In this document: piece by piece, positions 18,786 to 28,160 of the stretch
Position numbering within the stretch: the stretch's first letter is position 1
Layout of the letters: each line of letters opens with the position of its first letter
DNA from: Pedobacter sp. N36a
GTDB lineage: Bacteria > Bacteroidota > Bacteroidia > Sphingobacteriales > Sphingobacteriaceae
DNA length: 64,000 nucleotides
Direction of reading: 5' to 3'
Assembly (NCBI RefSeq): GCF_014472395.1
Contig: NZ_JACSZW010000002.1
Span: 434,001 to 498,000, forward strand
The notes under the pieces: model-generated
The model's database searches: none
Seen by the model: the letters and a program-made list of their open reading frames with translations, nothing else
Told to the model about the DNA's origin: nothing
Program-made: the position numbers and the translations under genes

Positions 18786-20135
18786 ATGCAATCCTTCGAC
18801 CTGGACAAAACAGACGTTTCTAAATTAAAGAACGCCTTAAATAGTGATGATGAACAACTTAAGGTTATTCTTTCGGAGTATCATGCCTCGGAAATAGCCA
18901 TTCTTTTCGAAAGTATCAATAAAGAAGACCAGGAACGAATCATCAATCTTTTGCCAGTAGAGATCGCTTCAGAAGTCATTTCTGAGATGCATGAAGAATC
19001 CCATCCCGAGGAATTGTTATTGCAGCTGCATCCCGACAAGCGGACGGAGATTGTAGAGGAGCTGGATTATGATGATGCTACCGACATTATTTCCCAGCTG
19101 GAAGAGCATGAGCAGAAGGAGATTCTGGAAGATTTAAGTGAAGATGATGCGTCCAGTATCCGGAATTTATTGAGTTACGACGAAAAAACAGCCGGTGGTT
19201 TAATGAACACCGAGTTTATTCGCGTCAATCTAAACCTTACTAAAAAGGATGCCATTGACGAGATTATTCGTCAGAGTGAAGAAATCGAGGAGTTTTATAC
19301 CATTTTTGTGATTGATGACGACAATGTTTTTCAGGGGATCGTTTCTTTGAAGGACATCATTAAGGCTAAAGGAAACGTACATATTACCGAATTAGTGAAA
19401 GCAGAGGTGGCTTGGGTAACCCCTGATACCGATCAAGAGGAAGTGGCCAGGCTGATTTCGCAATATAACATTACCAGTATTCCGGTTGTCGACAACGATA
19501 TGAAGTTACTCGGACGGGTTACTTTTGATGACGTTATTGACGTATTGGAGGATGAAAACACGGAAGATATCCTGAAAATTTCCGGAGTATCCGAAGATGA
19601 AGAACTTAGCGGTAACTGGGTAGAAGCGGTAAAATCCCGTCTGCCTTGGTTGATTTTAAACTTAGGAACGGCATTTTTAGCATCCGCAGTAGTACGTCAT
19701 TTTGGTTCTACTATTGAAAAGATTGCGGTACTTTCGGCTTACATGACGATCATTGCAGGGATGGGTGGAAATGCAGCAACACAAGCCCTGGCGGTTACTG
19801 TAAGAAGGATTTCCTTATACGACCTGACCGATAATCAAGCGTATCGTACGGTATTGAAAGAGTTCACCGTAGGATTGATCAACGGTGCGGTTACGGGATT
19901 GATCGTGTTTATGTTCGCTATATTTTTTGACAGTAATCCTTTACTGGGTGTGGTCATTTTTCTGGCGATGACCGGGAATTTATTGATTGCAGGTGTGACT
20001 GGTGCGGGCATTCCATTGCTTTTAAAAAGAGTCGGAATTGATCCGGCTATCGCATCATCGATTATTATTACCACTTTTACAGATGTTTTCGGATTCTTAT
20101 TGTTACTGGGATTGGCAAGCAAGCTGTTGCTTTAA
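18786..20135 (+). CDS. mgtE: MgtE family magnesium transporter
   Basis: The 449-residue protein has the complete MgtE plan: an acidic N-domain of MgtE superhelical repeats (about 15-125), two CBS domains (about 130-250) and five membrane segments (about 285-447) with the pore-lining motif GMGGNAATQALAV. In characterised MgtE the N and CBS domains close the channel when cytoplasmic magnesium is high. It follows corA by 27 bp and is terminated by the hairpin at 20197-20235. Confidence 0.94.
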   Translation: MQSFDLDKTDVSKLKNALNSDDEQLKVILSEYHASEIAILFESINKEDQERIINLLPVEIASEVISEMHEESHPEELLLQLHPDKRTEIVEELDYDDATDIISQLEEHEQKEILEDLSEDDASSIRNLLSYDEKTAGGLMNTEFIRVNLNLTKKDAIDEIIRQSEEIEEFYTIFVIDDDNVFQGIVSLKDIIKAKGNVHITELVKAEVAWVTPDTDQEEVARLISQYNITSIPVVDNDMKLLGRVTFDDVIDVLEDENTEDILKISGVSEDEELSGNWVEAVKSRLPWLILNLGTAFLASAVVRHFGSTIEKIAVLSAYMTIIAGMGGNAATQALAVTVRRISLYDLTDNQAYRTVLKEFTVGLINGAVTGLIVFMFAIFFDSNPLLGVVIFLAMTGNLLIAGVTGAGIPLLLKRVGIDPAIASSIIITTFTDVFGFLLLLGLASKLLL

Positions 20136-20196
20136 GCGATTGATCACCGATCATAAAACTAATTTACTGCAAAAAACTTTGTTTTCCTACTCATAA

Positions 20197-20239
20197 AAAA
20201 GCTCCCAAAAAGTGTCTAACTTTTTGGGGGCTTTTCATT
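20197..20239. terminator. Bidirectional terminator between mgtE and the MATE gene
   Basis: Arms 20197-20213 and 20219-20235 are 17 bp long with one G-T pair, around the loop GTCTA. A and T tracts flank both sides, so it can serve both convergent genes. Confidence 0.8.
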
Positions 20240-20282
20240 TTTATTCTAATAAATGGGTTTTATGTATTTCTTGCTGATCGCA

Positions 20283-21665
20283 TTAAACTGCTTTAATATT
20301 CAGCGCTCTGGTTTTACTCTGGAATCTAAAGAAGAGGAGTACAGAAGCGGTAAGCAGGCCAAATGTTAAACCGTACCATATTCCGTTTACGCCTAAATCC
20401 AATTGAATACCCAGGTAATATCCCAATGGAATACCAATTACCCAATAAGCAAGGAAGGTGATAAATGTTGGGATATTGACATCGCCAATACCTCTTAAAA
20501 TGCCCAATCCAACGACTTGGGTGCCATCAAACAGTTGGAAAAACCCTGCAATGATCAGCAATTGAGCTGCGATATTAATCACCGCCATGTCTTCTGTGTA
20601 AATATACGGCAGTAAATTATTGGCTGCAATAAATAGAATTGCTGTAATGCTCATGAACAAAATAATGACATGATAACTCGCAATCGCCGATTGTCGGAGG
20701 TCCAGGAAGTTTTTCTTGCCAAAATTATTTCCGGTTTTTATGGTGGCCGCAGAAGCAATTCCGCTACCCATCATATAGGTTACCGCGGCAAGGTTCATCG
20801 CCACCTGATGTGCGGCTTGTTCAACTGCGCCGATGGTACCGATTAGAATGGCTGCACCGCTAAAAGCACTGATCTCAAAAGAATATTGTAAGGCTACCGG
20901 GGCACCGATCTTGATGATTTTTCTTGCCCTTACTTTATCAAAGAAAGTAATTTTAAAGCTTTTGATATAGTCTTTGAAGTATTTAGATTTTAGGACATAG
21001 ATCGACATAACAATGGCCATCAATGTACGGTCTATCAGCGTGCTGATGCCTACACCTTTGACACCCATTGGGGCTATTCCGAACATTCCTTTTACCAGAA
21101 TGACTCCAAGAATAATGTTGAGCAGGTTTCCCCAGATCGACACAAACATGGCCTGTTTAGTGAAACCAAGACCTTCTGCGAATTGCTTAAAGGTTTGAAA
21201 GATCATTAATGGAATAATGGAAATCGCCAGATAACCTAAATATGGCTTGGCGTAAGCGACTACTTCGGGTGATTGTCCGAGGTGATCGATAACGAGTAAA
21301 GTGCCAAGGTGCACAAAACCATAAAGTAAAATAGAGGTGATGATGTTAATGATTAAACTGTTGGATAGTAGTTTCCCGCATTCATCATAATTTTTGCGGC
21401 CATTTTCCTGAGCCATCAACGGGGTTAGCCCATAGGAAATACCCATACCGATCACCAGAATGAGCATAAAAAGACTGTTTACCAGAGAGACTGCTGCGAG
21501 CTGAATCGTTCCGGCAAAATGACCAACAATTACACTGTCGGCTAAATGGACAAGAGTATGCCCCAATTGTGAAACCACAATCGGCATAGCCAATCGTAGG
21601 TTATCGGAGTAATAAGGTTTATATTTTGAATAAAGTCTTTGTAGCATTGCTACAAAAGTCGGCAT
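20283..21665 (-). CDS. MATE family efflux transporter
   Basis: The 460-residue protein has twelve hydrophobic segments in two MatE halves (PIVVSQLGHTLVHLADSVIV in the first). MATE proteins export drugs or metabolites against sodium or protons. A second ATG at codon 7 (MLQRLYSKY) is an equally good start. It is the last gene of a three-gene minus operon with the AlbA_2 and DUF4442 genes, 27 bp after the former. The substrate is unknown. Confidence 0.92.
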   Translation of the reverse strand: MPTFVAMLQRLYSKYKPYYSDNLRLAMPIVVSQLGHTLVHLADSVIVGHFAGTIQLAAVSLVNSLFMLILVIGMGISYGLTPLMAQENGRKNYDECGKLLSNSLIINIITSILLYGFVHLGTLLVIDHLGQSPEVVAYAKPYLGYLAISIIPLMIFQTFKQFAEGLGFTKQAMFVSIWGNLLNIILGVILVKGMFGIAPMGVKGVGISTLIDRTLMAIVMSIYVLKSKYFKDYIKSFKITFFDKVRARKIIKIGAPVALQYSFEISAFSGAAILIGTIGAVEQAAHQVAMNLAAVTYMMGSGIASAATIKTGNNFGKKNFLDLRQSAIASYHVIILFMSITAILFIAANNLLPYIYTEDMAVINIAAQLLIIAGFFQLFDGTQVVGLGILRGIGDVNIPTFITFLAYWVIGIPLGYYLGIQLDLGVNGIWYGLTFGLLTASVLLFFRFQSKTRALNIKAV

Positions 21666-21692
21666 TTCTATCCTGATTTTTTGAGATAGAAA

Positions 21693-22337
21693 TTATTTAA
21701 CGAGTTGTTGTGGTTGAATTGATGTAAAATATTCTTCCTTTTCTGAACTATGGGGCCGGATCGTACCGCCAAGAATTTGTGCAACCAATATTTTTTGTGC
21801 CTTTTTATAAGAGCTTTTGATGATTTTACTGAATTGTTTTAAAGTAATACGTCCTTCCTCGCCAAGGTAATCAAATAGCACATGCTCCTCTTTTCCATGA
21901 GGAATTGGATGGGTTTGATGTTCTGTGCTTTTTTTAATGACGTCAACCAGAATTTTACTCGCTAGAAGACTTTTGTCCTGAATTCTGAAATATACCCACC
22001 ATTTTTTGTTTTCATCTAAAGCATAGTGGGGCTTCGTTTCACTAGCGCCAATATTTACCACCAGCAGGAGCTTATCTTCGATATATACTTCTTCGAAAGT
22101 TAAATCTATTGCTGGTCTGCAGAATTGTTGCGCAGATTTAAGCAGCATATATCTTTCTTCGTCTTCGGATTTCACACCTCTAATTGTTCCATCATCGGCT
22201 ACGCCAATCAGCAATTGCCCCCCTTTATGGTTCGCAAAAGCGACAATACTACGGGCAATCTTTTCATGATTGGTAACGGTTTTCTTAAAATCAAGGGTCG
22301 TTCCTTCGCCTTGCAGGATAAGTTTCTTGATATTCAT
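21693..22337 (-). CDS. Schlafen AlbA_2 domain ATP-binding protein
   Basis: The 214-residue protein starts with the AlbA_2 (divergent AAA_4/Schlafen-like) domain: GEGTTLDFKKTV, then IARSIVAFANHKGGQLLIGV, the standard signature. A winged-helix-like C-terminus (ITLKQFSKIIKSSYKKAQKIL) follows. Such proteins are often putative regulators or nucleic-acid-binding proteins, and their target here is unknown. The start lies 2 bp after the stop of the DUF4442 gene. Confidence 0.85.
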   Translation of the reverse strand: MNIKKLILQGEGTTLDFKKTVTNHEKIARSIVAFANHKGGQLLIGVADDGTIRGVKSEDEERYMLLKSAQQFCRPAIDLTFEEVYIEDKLLLVVNIGASETKPHYALDENKKWWVYFRIQDKSLLASKILVDVIKKSTEHQTHPIPHGKEEHVLFDYLGEEGRITLKQFSKIIKSSYKKAQKILVAQILGGTIRPHSSEKEEYFTSIQPQQLVK

Positions 22338-22339
22338 AA

Positions 22340-22825
22340 TTAATAAGCAATACGCGGTGTTTCTCCCTGATGTAAGTTACGCACATAGATTTCATTCATG
22401 ACGGTGGCACACAATTCACCTGCCGCATTGGTGATTTCCATGGGATAAGCCTTCACAAATTTACCTGTAGTATTCATGGCTTCTATGGCCTCATTGAGCA
22501 TATCGTCTGTCACAATAATGGTAAAAAACAAGTCTCCATGACCCGGTTTTAGGTATTGTATAGAGGCACTTTTCAACCATACCCTTACTTTAAAACCTTC
22601 ACGCCTGAGCAGCTGATCAAACAATAGGGCATAGAATGGATCTGTGGCCGCATAGATCGTCCCACCGAAAATAGAACCATTATAATTCTTATTGAACAGA
22701 CTCTTGTTGATTTTCACATCTACGCCACGAAAGCCTTTATGAAACCGCTTTACCCATATTCGCTGAAATAATAAAGGCGGATACAAACAAAGTCCCCATT
22801 TTAGCGTTTTTTCTGATACCACCAT
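22340..22825 (-). CDS. DUF4442 hot-dog fold protein
   Basis: The 161-residue protein resembles the DUF4442 branch of the PaaI-like thioesterase superfamily: a helical start (WVKRFHKGF), NGSIFGGTIYAATDPFYALL, and a strand-rich C-terminal half. It may hydrolyse or bind an acyl-thioester, but no catalytic residue can be assigned with confidence. It is the first gene of the operon with the AlbA_2 and MATE genes. Confidence 0.8.
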   Translation of the reverse strand: MVVSEKTLKWGLCLYPPLLFQRIWVKRFHKGFRGVDVKINKSLFNKNYNGSIFGGTIYAATDPFYALLFDQLLRREGFKVRVWLKSASIQYLKPGHGDLFFTIIVTDDMLNEAIEAMNTTGKFVKAYPMEITNAAGELCATVMNEIYVRNLHQGETPRIAY

Positions 22826-22907
22826 GATGCTTAAATATCAGAAAGTTTATTGAACTATGAAATTTAAAAAGGCAAGTAGTACAATTAATTTTTATTAAAT
22901 TAGAATT

Positions 22908-23216
22908 ATGTATATCTATGACACTCTGACCGCTGCTGTTTCTGACCTTGTGGAAAGAGGTTATGAATATGATTTCACACTGGCGCCTGATAGCATAGAG
23001 TGCAAGGCGCTCGACATACAGGTGATGCCGGAAGAGTTTTAGATTGTCGAGTTTTATCGTTTTGAGGGGATGACGGATCCCGGAGACAGCGCCATAATCT
23101 ACGCGATTTCTTCACCGGTAGGAAACCTGAAAGGGGTAATCATTGATGCTTACGGTGTTTATGTAGAAAACATTTCCCCGGAGCTATTAGACAAGCCGAA
23201 AATGCACCACGATTAA
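22908..23216 (+). pseudogene. Small Bacteroidota protein (labelled phosphoribosylpyrophosphate synthetase in databases) with an in-frame TAG
   Basis: The frame from ATG 22908 to TAA 23214-23216 would encode 102 codons, but codon 45 (23040-23042) is TAG. Both halves read as one family: MYIYDTLTAAVSDLVERGY before the stop and YRFEGMTDPGDSAIIYAISS after it. In relatives I recall, the residue at the stop is Glu, so a single GAG-to-TAG change would explain it. The family is commonly named phosphoribosylpyrophosphate synthetase but is far too short for that enzyme, so its real role is unknown. Neither frame nor downstream codon usage is otherwise damaged, so the loss looks recent, or it could be a sequencing error. 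Confidence 0.72.
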
Positions 23217-23322
23217 TTTTAATGCACGTTTCAGGCGCATTTTGTCAAAAAAATGTACTATCTCAACTTTAGCCTCAAAGGCAATTTTTATAAAGTTAAC
23301 TTTGAAGTTAAGTTTAAGAGAA

Positions 23323-24219
23323 ATGGTATTTAAAGATAAAGTAGTCGCAGCTTTCCAGAAAATTCAGGACTCCATTTGCCAGGGTTTAGAACAAACTGAC
23401 GGTAAAGGAAAATTTGAAGAAGAGATATGGAGCCGTGAGGGTGGCGGTGGCGGCAGAACCCGAATTCTGCAAAATGGAAATGTAATCGAAAAAGGTGGTG
23501 TAAACTTCTCTGCAGTATATGGTAAATTACCGGACACGATTAAGAAGTCTTTTAAGCTGGAGAACGATGAATTCTTCGCAACCGGAGTTTCTATTGTAAT
23601 GCATCCTAATAATCCTTTCGTGCCTATTATACACATGAATATCCGTTATTTTGAAATGGATGAGCAGACGCGCTGGTTTGGCGGAGGTATTGACCTGACG
23701 CCGCATTATGTAATTGACACGGATGCCAGATTTTTTCATCATTTGCTGAAACAGACTTGTGATGAGTTTGATGCTTCTTTTTACCCTAAATTTAAAGCAC
23801 ATGCGGATGATTATTTTTTCATCAAACATAGAGAAGAGACACGTGGCGTTGGTGGTGTTTTTTATGATAAACTAAAGCCAGAGAACACAGGGCTGGATTT
23901 TGACCGTTTACTGAGCTTTTCTGAAGCGGTAGGAAATACATTCCTTCCTGCTTATACCGAGCTGATTGACAGAAATCGCGATGCCGATTTTACTGCCGAA
24001 GAACAGGAATGGCAATATTTAAGAAGATCGCGCTATGCAGAGTTTAATTTAGTGTATGATGCAGGTACAAAATTTGGCCTGGAGACCAATGGAAGGATCG
24101 AATCGATTCTAATGAGCTTACCACCAATGGCGAAATGGGTATATAATTATCAGCCAATCCCTGAAAGCCCGGAAGCGCACACACTAAGTAAGCTAAAAAA
24201 AGGCATTGAGTGGGCTTAA
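23323..24219 (+). CDS. hemF: Oxygen-dependent coproporphyrinogen III oxidase
   Basis: HemF decarboxylates two propionates of coproporphyrinogen III to give protoporphyrinogen IX with oxygen. The 298-residue protein shows WSREGGGGGRTRILQ, GVNFSAVYG, a HPNNPFVPIIHMNIRYF stretch, RWFGGGIDLTPHYV and the C-terminal LPPMAKWVYNY. I start at ATG 23323 (MVFKDKVVAAF), because an in-frame TTG 81 bp upstream adds 27 residues of no family character. A TAACTTTG at 23297-23304 may be its -7 promoter element. The gene ends at the hairpin 24264-24288. Confidence 0.95.
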   Translation: MVFKDKVVAAFQKIQDSICQGLEQTDGKGKFEEEIWSREGGGGGRTRILQNGNVIEKGGVNFSAVYGKLPDTIKKSFKLENDEFFATGVSIVMHPNNPFVPIIHMNIRYFEMDEQTRWFGGGIDLTPHYVIDTDARFFHHLLKQTCDEFDASFYPKFKAHADDYFFIKHREETRGVGGVFYDKLKPENTGLDFDRLLSFSEAVGNTFLPAYTELIDRNRDADFTAEEQEWQYLRRSRYAEFNLVYDAGTKFGLETNGRIESILMSLPPMAKWVYNYQPIPESPEAHTLSKLKKGIEWA

Positions 24220-24263
24220 TCCCGGTTTTTTGACCTAAAATATATACGATAAATTTTTTCCAC

Positions 24264-24288
24264 AATGCGCCTTTATGGCGCATTTTTT
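24264..24288 (+). terminator. hemF terminator
   Basis: AATGCGCC (24264-24271), loop TTTAT, GGCGCATT (24277-24284), followed by T-run. Confidence 0.75.
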
Positions 24289-24350
24289 ATTAAATTCGCA
24301 AGGTTATAAGAATACCACGTTTAAATCGTTCTTAGGGAACATTACTATTT

Positions 24351-26963
24351 ATGGCAGAAGATTTAGAAAATCAAGAAAACGACAAAATAATAAAAATCAA
24401 TATTGACGAGCAGATGAAATCCGCTTACATCGATTATTCGATGTCGGTTATTGTATCAAGGGCTTTACCTGATGTTCGTGATGGATTAAAACCAGTTCAC
24501 CGCCGTGTTTTATACGGTATGCTGGATCTGGGACTTGCAAACAACAAACCTTATAAAAAATCTGCCCGTATTGTTGGGGAGGTTCTAGGTAAGTATCACC
24601 CGCATGGTGATTCATCTGTTTATAATACCATGGTTAGGATGGCTCAAGAGTGGAGCTTAAGGTACCTGATGGTGGAAGGACAAGGTAACTTTGGGTCTAT
24701 TGATGGTGACTCTCCAGCAGCAATGCGTTATACAGAGGCACGTTTCCAAAAGATTGCAGAAGATATGCTTGCCGATATCAATAAAGACACGGTAGATTTC
24801 CAGTTAAACTTTGATGATTCCCTGCAAGAGCCAACGGTTCTTCCGGCTAAAGTTCCAAACTTACTGATCAATGGTTCTTCAGGTATTGCAGTGGGTATGG
24901 CTACTAATATGCCGCCACACAATATTACTGAGGTGATCAATGGTACTATTGCCTATATCGAAAACAAAGAAATCACTATAGCTGAATTAATGAAGCACAT
25001 AAAGGCACCTGATTTTCCTACAGGAGCAATTATTTATGGGTATACAGGGGTTCAGGAAGCTTTCGAAACTGGTAGAGGCCGTATCGTTATGCGCGCTAAA
25101 GCGGAGATTGAAACGCATAAAGATCGTGAAACGATTATCGTTACAGAAATCCCTTATCAGGTAAATAAAGCGATGATGATTGAGCGTACCGCTGAATTGG
25201 TAGGTGAGAAAAAAATCGAAGGTATTTCGAATATTAAAGATGAATCCAACAAGGATGGTATCCGTATCGTTTATGAAATTAAACGTGATGCGAATGCTTC
25301 AATTGTTTTAAATAACCTCTTTAAACAGACTGCGTTACAAACTTCATTCAGTGTGAATAACATCGCACTCGTGAACGGCAGACCGCAGATGCTGAATGTG
25401 AAAGATTTGATTCGTCATTTCGTTGACCACAGACATGATGTGGTCGTGAGAAGAACGAAATTTGAATTGGCAGAAGCTAAGAAAAGAGCACACATTCTGG
25501 AAGGTTTATTAATTGCTTTAGATCATATTGAAGAAGTAATTAAATTAATCCGTGCTTCTGATAATCCTGAAGAAGCAAGAACAGGATTAATGGAGAAATT
25601 TGGTTTGAGTGATATTCAGGCCAGAGCGATTCTTGACATGACTTTACGTAGGTTAACAGGTCTGGAACGTGATAAAATCAAAGATGAATACAACGAATTA
25701 ATGAAAACTATTGAGTACTTACAATCTATTCTGGATTCAGAAGATTTACGTATGAAAATCATTAAGGACGAGTTGACTGAAATGATGGAGAAATATGGTG
25801 ATGAGCGTAGAACTCAGATCGTACATTCTGCAGAAGACATGAGCATGGAGGATTTCATCGAAGATGAAGACGTAGTGATCACGATTTCACATGAAGGTTA
25901 TATCAAACGTACGCCTGCAACTGAGTACCGTACTCAAGGTAGAGGTGGTAAAGGTTCTAAAGGCAGTGATTCAAGAAACGAAGATTTTATTGAACACTTA
26001 TTAGTGGCTTCAAACCACAATTACATGCTGTTCTTTACTGAATCAGGACGTTGTTTCTGGTTGAGAGTTTATGAAATTCCTGAAGGATCAAGACTAAGTA
26101 AAGGTAGAGCAATTCAGAACATCATCAATATTCCTAAGGAGGAAAAAATTAAAGCATACATTAAGGTAAAGAACTTGAAAGACCAGGAATACCTGGAAAA
26201 CAATTATATTATCATGTGTACTAAAAAGGGAACCATTAAGAAAACCTCTTTAGAAGCTTATTCAAGACCACGTGTAAATGGTATCAATGCGATTAACATT
26301 AACGAAGGGGATCAACTATTAGAAGCAAGTTTAACGACAGGAAAAAGTGAAATTGTAATGGCTTTGCGTTCTGGTAGAGCAATTCGTTTCAATGAGGAGA
26401 AAGTTAGACCAATGGGTAGAACTGCAACTGGAGTAAGAGGTGTAACGCTAGCGCACGATCAGGATGAGGTTGTTGGCATGATTGCTGTAGATGATCCAGG
26501 TGTAACTATTTTGGTAGTTTCAGAAAAAGGTTATGGTAAACGTACTGATATTGAAGATTACCGCGTTACAAATAGAGGTGGTAAAGGTGTTAAAACCATT
26601 AGTGTAACCGAAAAAACCGGTGCATTGGTAGCCATTAAAAACGTAACTGACGCGGATGATTTAATGATCATTAACAAATCAGGTATCGTGATCCGAATTG
26701 TAGTCAGCGAATTAAGGGTAATGGGAAGAGCAACTCAAGGGGTGCGCTTGATTAACCTGAAAGGAAATGACGAAATTGCATCTGTTGCTAAGATCGAACA
26801 TGAAGACGAAGAAGTTGAATTGGAAGATGGAGAAGAAGGTGCGGTTGTGGTAAATGATGCTATCGTTACAGATGAAGTAGCTGAATCAGAAGAAATCATC
26901 GAAGAGGAAGAAGAAGAAAATGATGAAGAGGCTGAGGACGATACCGAAGAAGAAGAAAATTAA
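24351..26963 (+). CDS. gyrA: DNA gyrase subunit A
   Basis: GyrA breaks and rejoins DNA in the gyrase tetramer. The catalytic tyrosine is Tyr127 (AAMRYTEAR). The quinolone-determining region reads [10 protein letters not shown], with Ser88 and Asn92 at the places of E. coli Ser83 and Asp87. The C-terminal wrapping domain carries the GyrA box QGRGGKG, which distinguishes it from ParC. The last 45 or so residues are strikingly acidic (long Glu/Asp runs), which in gyrase is known to tune supercoiling. The length of 870 is normal. It is 24 bp upstream of a TPR gene. Confidence 0.96.
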   Translation: MAEDLENQENDKIIKINIDEQMKSAYIDYSMSVIVSRALPDVRDGLKPVHRRVLYGMLDLGLANNKPYKKSARIVGEVLGKYHPHGDSSVYNTMVRMAQEWSLRYLMVEGQGNFGSIDGDSPAAMRYTEARFQKIAEDMLADINKDTVDFQLNFDDSLQEPTVLPAKVPNLLINGSSGIAVGMATNMPPHNITEVINGTIAYIENKEITIAELMKHIKAPDFPTGAIIYGYTGVQEAFETGRGRIVMRAKAEIETHKDRETIIVTEIPYQVNKAMMIERTAELVGEKKIEGISNIKDESNKDGIRIVYEIKRDANASIVLNNLFKQTALQTSFSVNNIALVNGRPQMLNVKDLIRHFVDHRHDVVVRRTKFELAEAKKRAHILEGLLIALDHIEEVIKLIRASDNPEEARTGLMEKFGLSDIQARAILDMTLRRLTGLERDKIKDEYNELMKTIEYLQSILDSEDLRMKIIKDELTEMMEKYGDERRTQIVHSAEDMSMEDFIEDEDVVITISHEGYIKRTPATEYRTQGRGGKGSKGSDSRNEDFIEHLLVASNHNYMLFFTESGRCFWLRVYEIPEGSRLSKGRAIQNIINIPKEEKIKAYIKVKNLKDQEYLENNYIIMCTKKGTIKKTSLEAYSRPRVNGINAININEGDQLLEASLTTGKSEIVMALRSGRAIRFNEEKVRPMGRTATGVRGVTLAHDQDEVVGMIAVDDPGVTILVVSEKGYGKRTDIEDYRVTNRGGKGVKTISVTEKTGALVAIKNVTDADDLMIINKSGIVIRIVVSELRVMGRATQGVRLINLKGNDEIASVAKIEHEDEEVELEDGEEGAVVVNDAIVTDEVAESEEIIEEEEEENDEEAEDDTEEEEN

Positions 26964-26987
26964 ATTTTTGACCCATAAATTAACAAG

Positions 26988-28076
26988 ATGAAAAAAGTAC
27001 TTTTTAGTATGTTATTAGTAGGTGCTGCCACCTATGCAAATGCGCAAAAAAGTGAAGTAAATGACGCCAAGAAAGCATGGACATTGTTGGCAATTGCTAA
27101 AACAACAACTTTAGCAGACAACTTGAAAACTTTGAATGAAGGTTTGGCCCATACTGATAAAGCGATTGTTCATGAGAAATCTAAAGATATGCCAGAAGCA
27201 TGGTCTTACAGAGCTTTATTTGCATCTAGAATTGCATTAGTGGATTCCTTAGATCTTAACAATGCTAAAGCAAACCAAAAGATTGCAGAAGAAGCAATCG
27301 TTAAGGCAAAAGCTTTAGACACTAAGAATGCAGAGAAAGACAATATTCAGCAAGCAGAAATCAATGTAGATAATGCTTTGAGAAACCGTGCGATTTTTGC
27401 TTATAATAAAAAGGATTTCGCAAGTGCATTAGCAGCTTTCAATGAAGTAACAGCTAAAAACCCAACAGATACTTCTATGTATGTGAACGCAGGTGTAACT
27501 GCGAAGGCAATAGAAAACTATCCAGAGGTAGTTAAAAACTTCAAAAAAGCAATTGATTTAGGTTATAAAGACTCAAAAGTTCTTTATTCTGAAATCGTAA
27601 ATGTGACTTTCGATAAGTTAAAGGACAGTGTTGCGGGCTTAGCTTTATTAAAAGAAGCGGGCAGCAAATTTCCAGATGATTCGTATTTCATCGGTTTAGA
27701 AACTGATCTTTACATCAAATCTGGTAACATTGCTAAATCTCAAGAAATGTTGACTAAATTAATTGCAAAAGATCCAAAAAATGCAATTTATCAATATTTG
27801 TTGGGTGATACTTACTACAAACAAGCGTTAGCATTACAAACCGAGAGAAATAAAATTGATCCTAAGAAAACGAAAGAATTCAATGCGATTAGTGCAAAGA
27901 TGATCGCGTTTATTGATCAGTCAACTCCTTACTACAAAGCAGCGTTAGAATTGGATCCTAAGAATGAAAATGCATTAGAGAACTTGAAAATCATTTATTT
28001 ATTTAAAGATGATAAGGTAAACTATGAAGCAACTAAGAAAAAATTAGACGCTTTAAGAGCTGGACAGCCTCAATAA
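26988..28076 (+). CDS. Secreted tetratricopeptide repeat protein (first paralogue)
   Basis: The 362-residue protein has a signal peptide (residues 1-19, ending ANA-Q) and several TPR units between about residues 125 and 355, including NRAIFAYNKKDFASALAAF and a C-terminal KAALELDPKNENALENLKI. It probably scaffolds protein contacts in the periplasm. It lies 24 bp after gyrA and is followed by a paralogue of similar size and layout. Codon use is uniform with gyrA and suggests good expression. The partner is unknown. Confidence 0.88.
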   Translation: MKKVLFSMLLVGAATYANAQKSEVNDAKKAWTLLAIAKTTTLADNLKTLNEGLAHTDKAIVHEKSKDMPEAWSYRALFASRIALVDSLDLNNAKANQKIAEEAIVKAKALDTKNAEKDNIQQAEINVDNALRNRAIFAYNKKDFASALAAFNEVTAKNPTDTSMYVNAGVTAKAIENYPEVVKNFKKAIDLGYKDSKVLYSEIVNVTFDKLKDSVAGLALLKEAGSKFPDDSYFIGLETDLYIKSGNIAKSQEMLTKLIAKDPKNAIYQYLLGDTYYKQALALQTERNKIDPKKTKEFNAISAKMIAFIDQSTPYYKAALELDPKNENALENLKIIYLFKDDKVNYEATKKKLDALRAGQPQ

Positions 28077-28094
28077 GCAAGTAATAATTAGATT

Positions 28095-28131
28095 AAAAAG
28101 GAGGGGTAATTTTTATCCCTCCTTTTTTTTT
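28095..28131 (+). terminator. Terminator after the first TPR gene
   Basis: AAAAAGGAGGG (28095-28105) pairs with CCCTCCTTTTT (28117-28127), followed by more T. It separates the two TPR genes into different transcripts. Confidence 0.8.
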
Positions 28132-28160
28132 ATAAGTTTGTAGCTAGAACACACCCTAGT

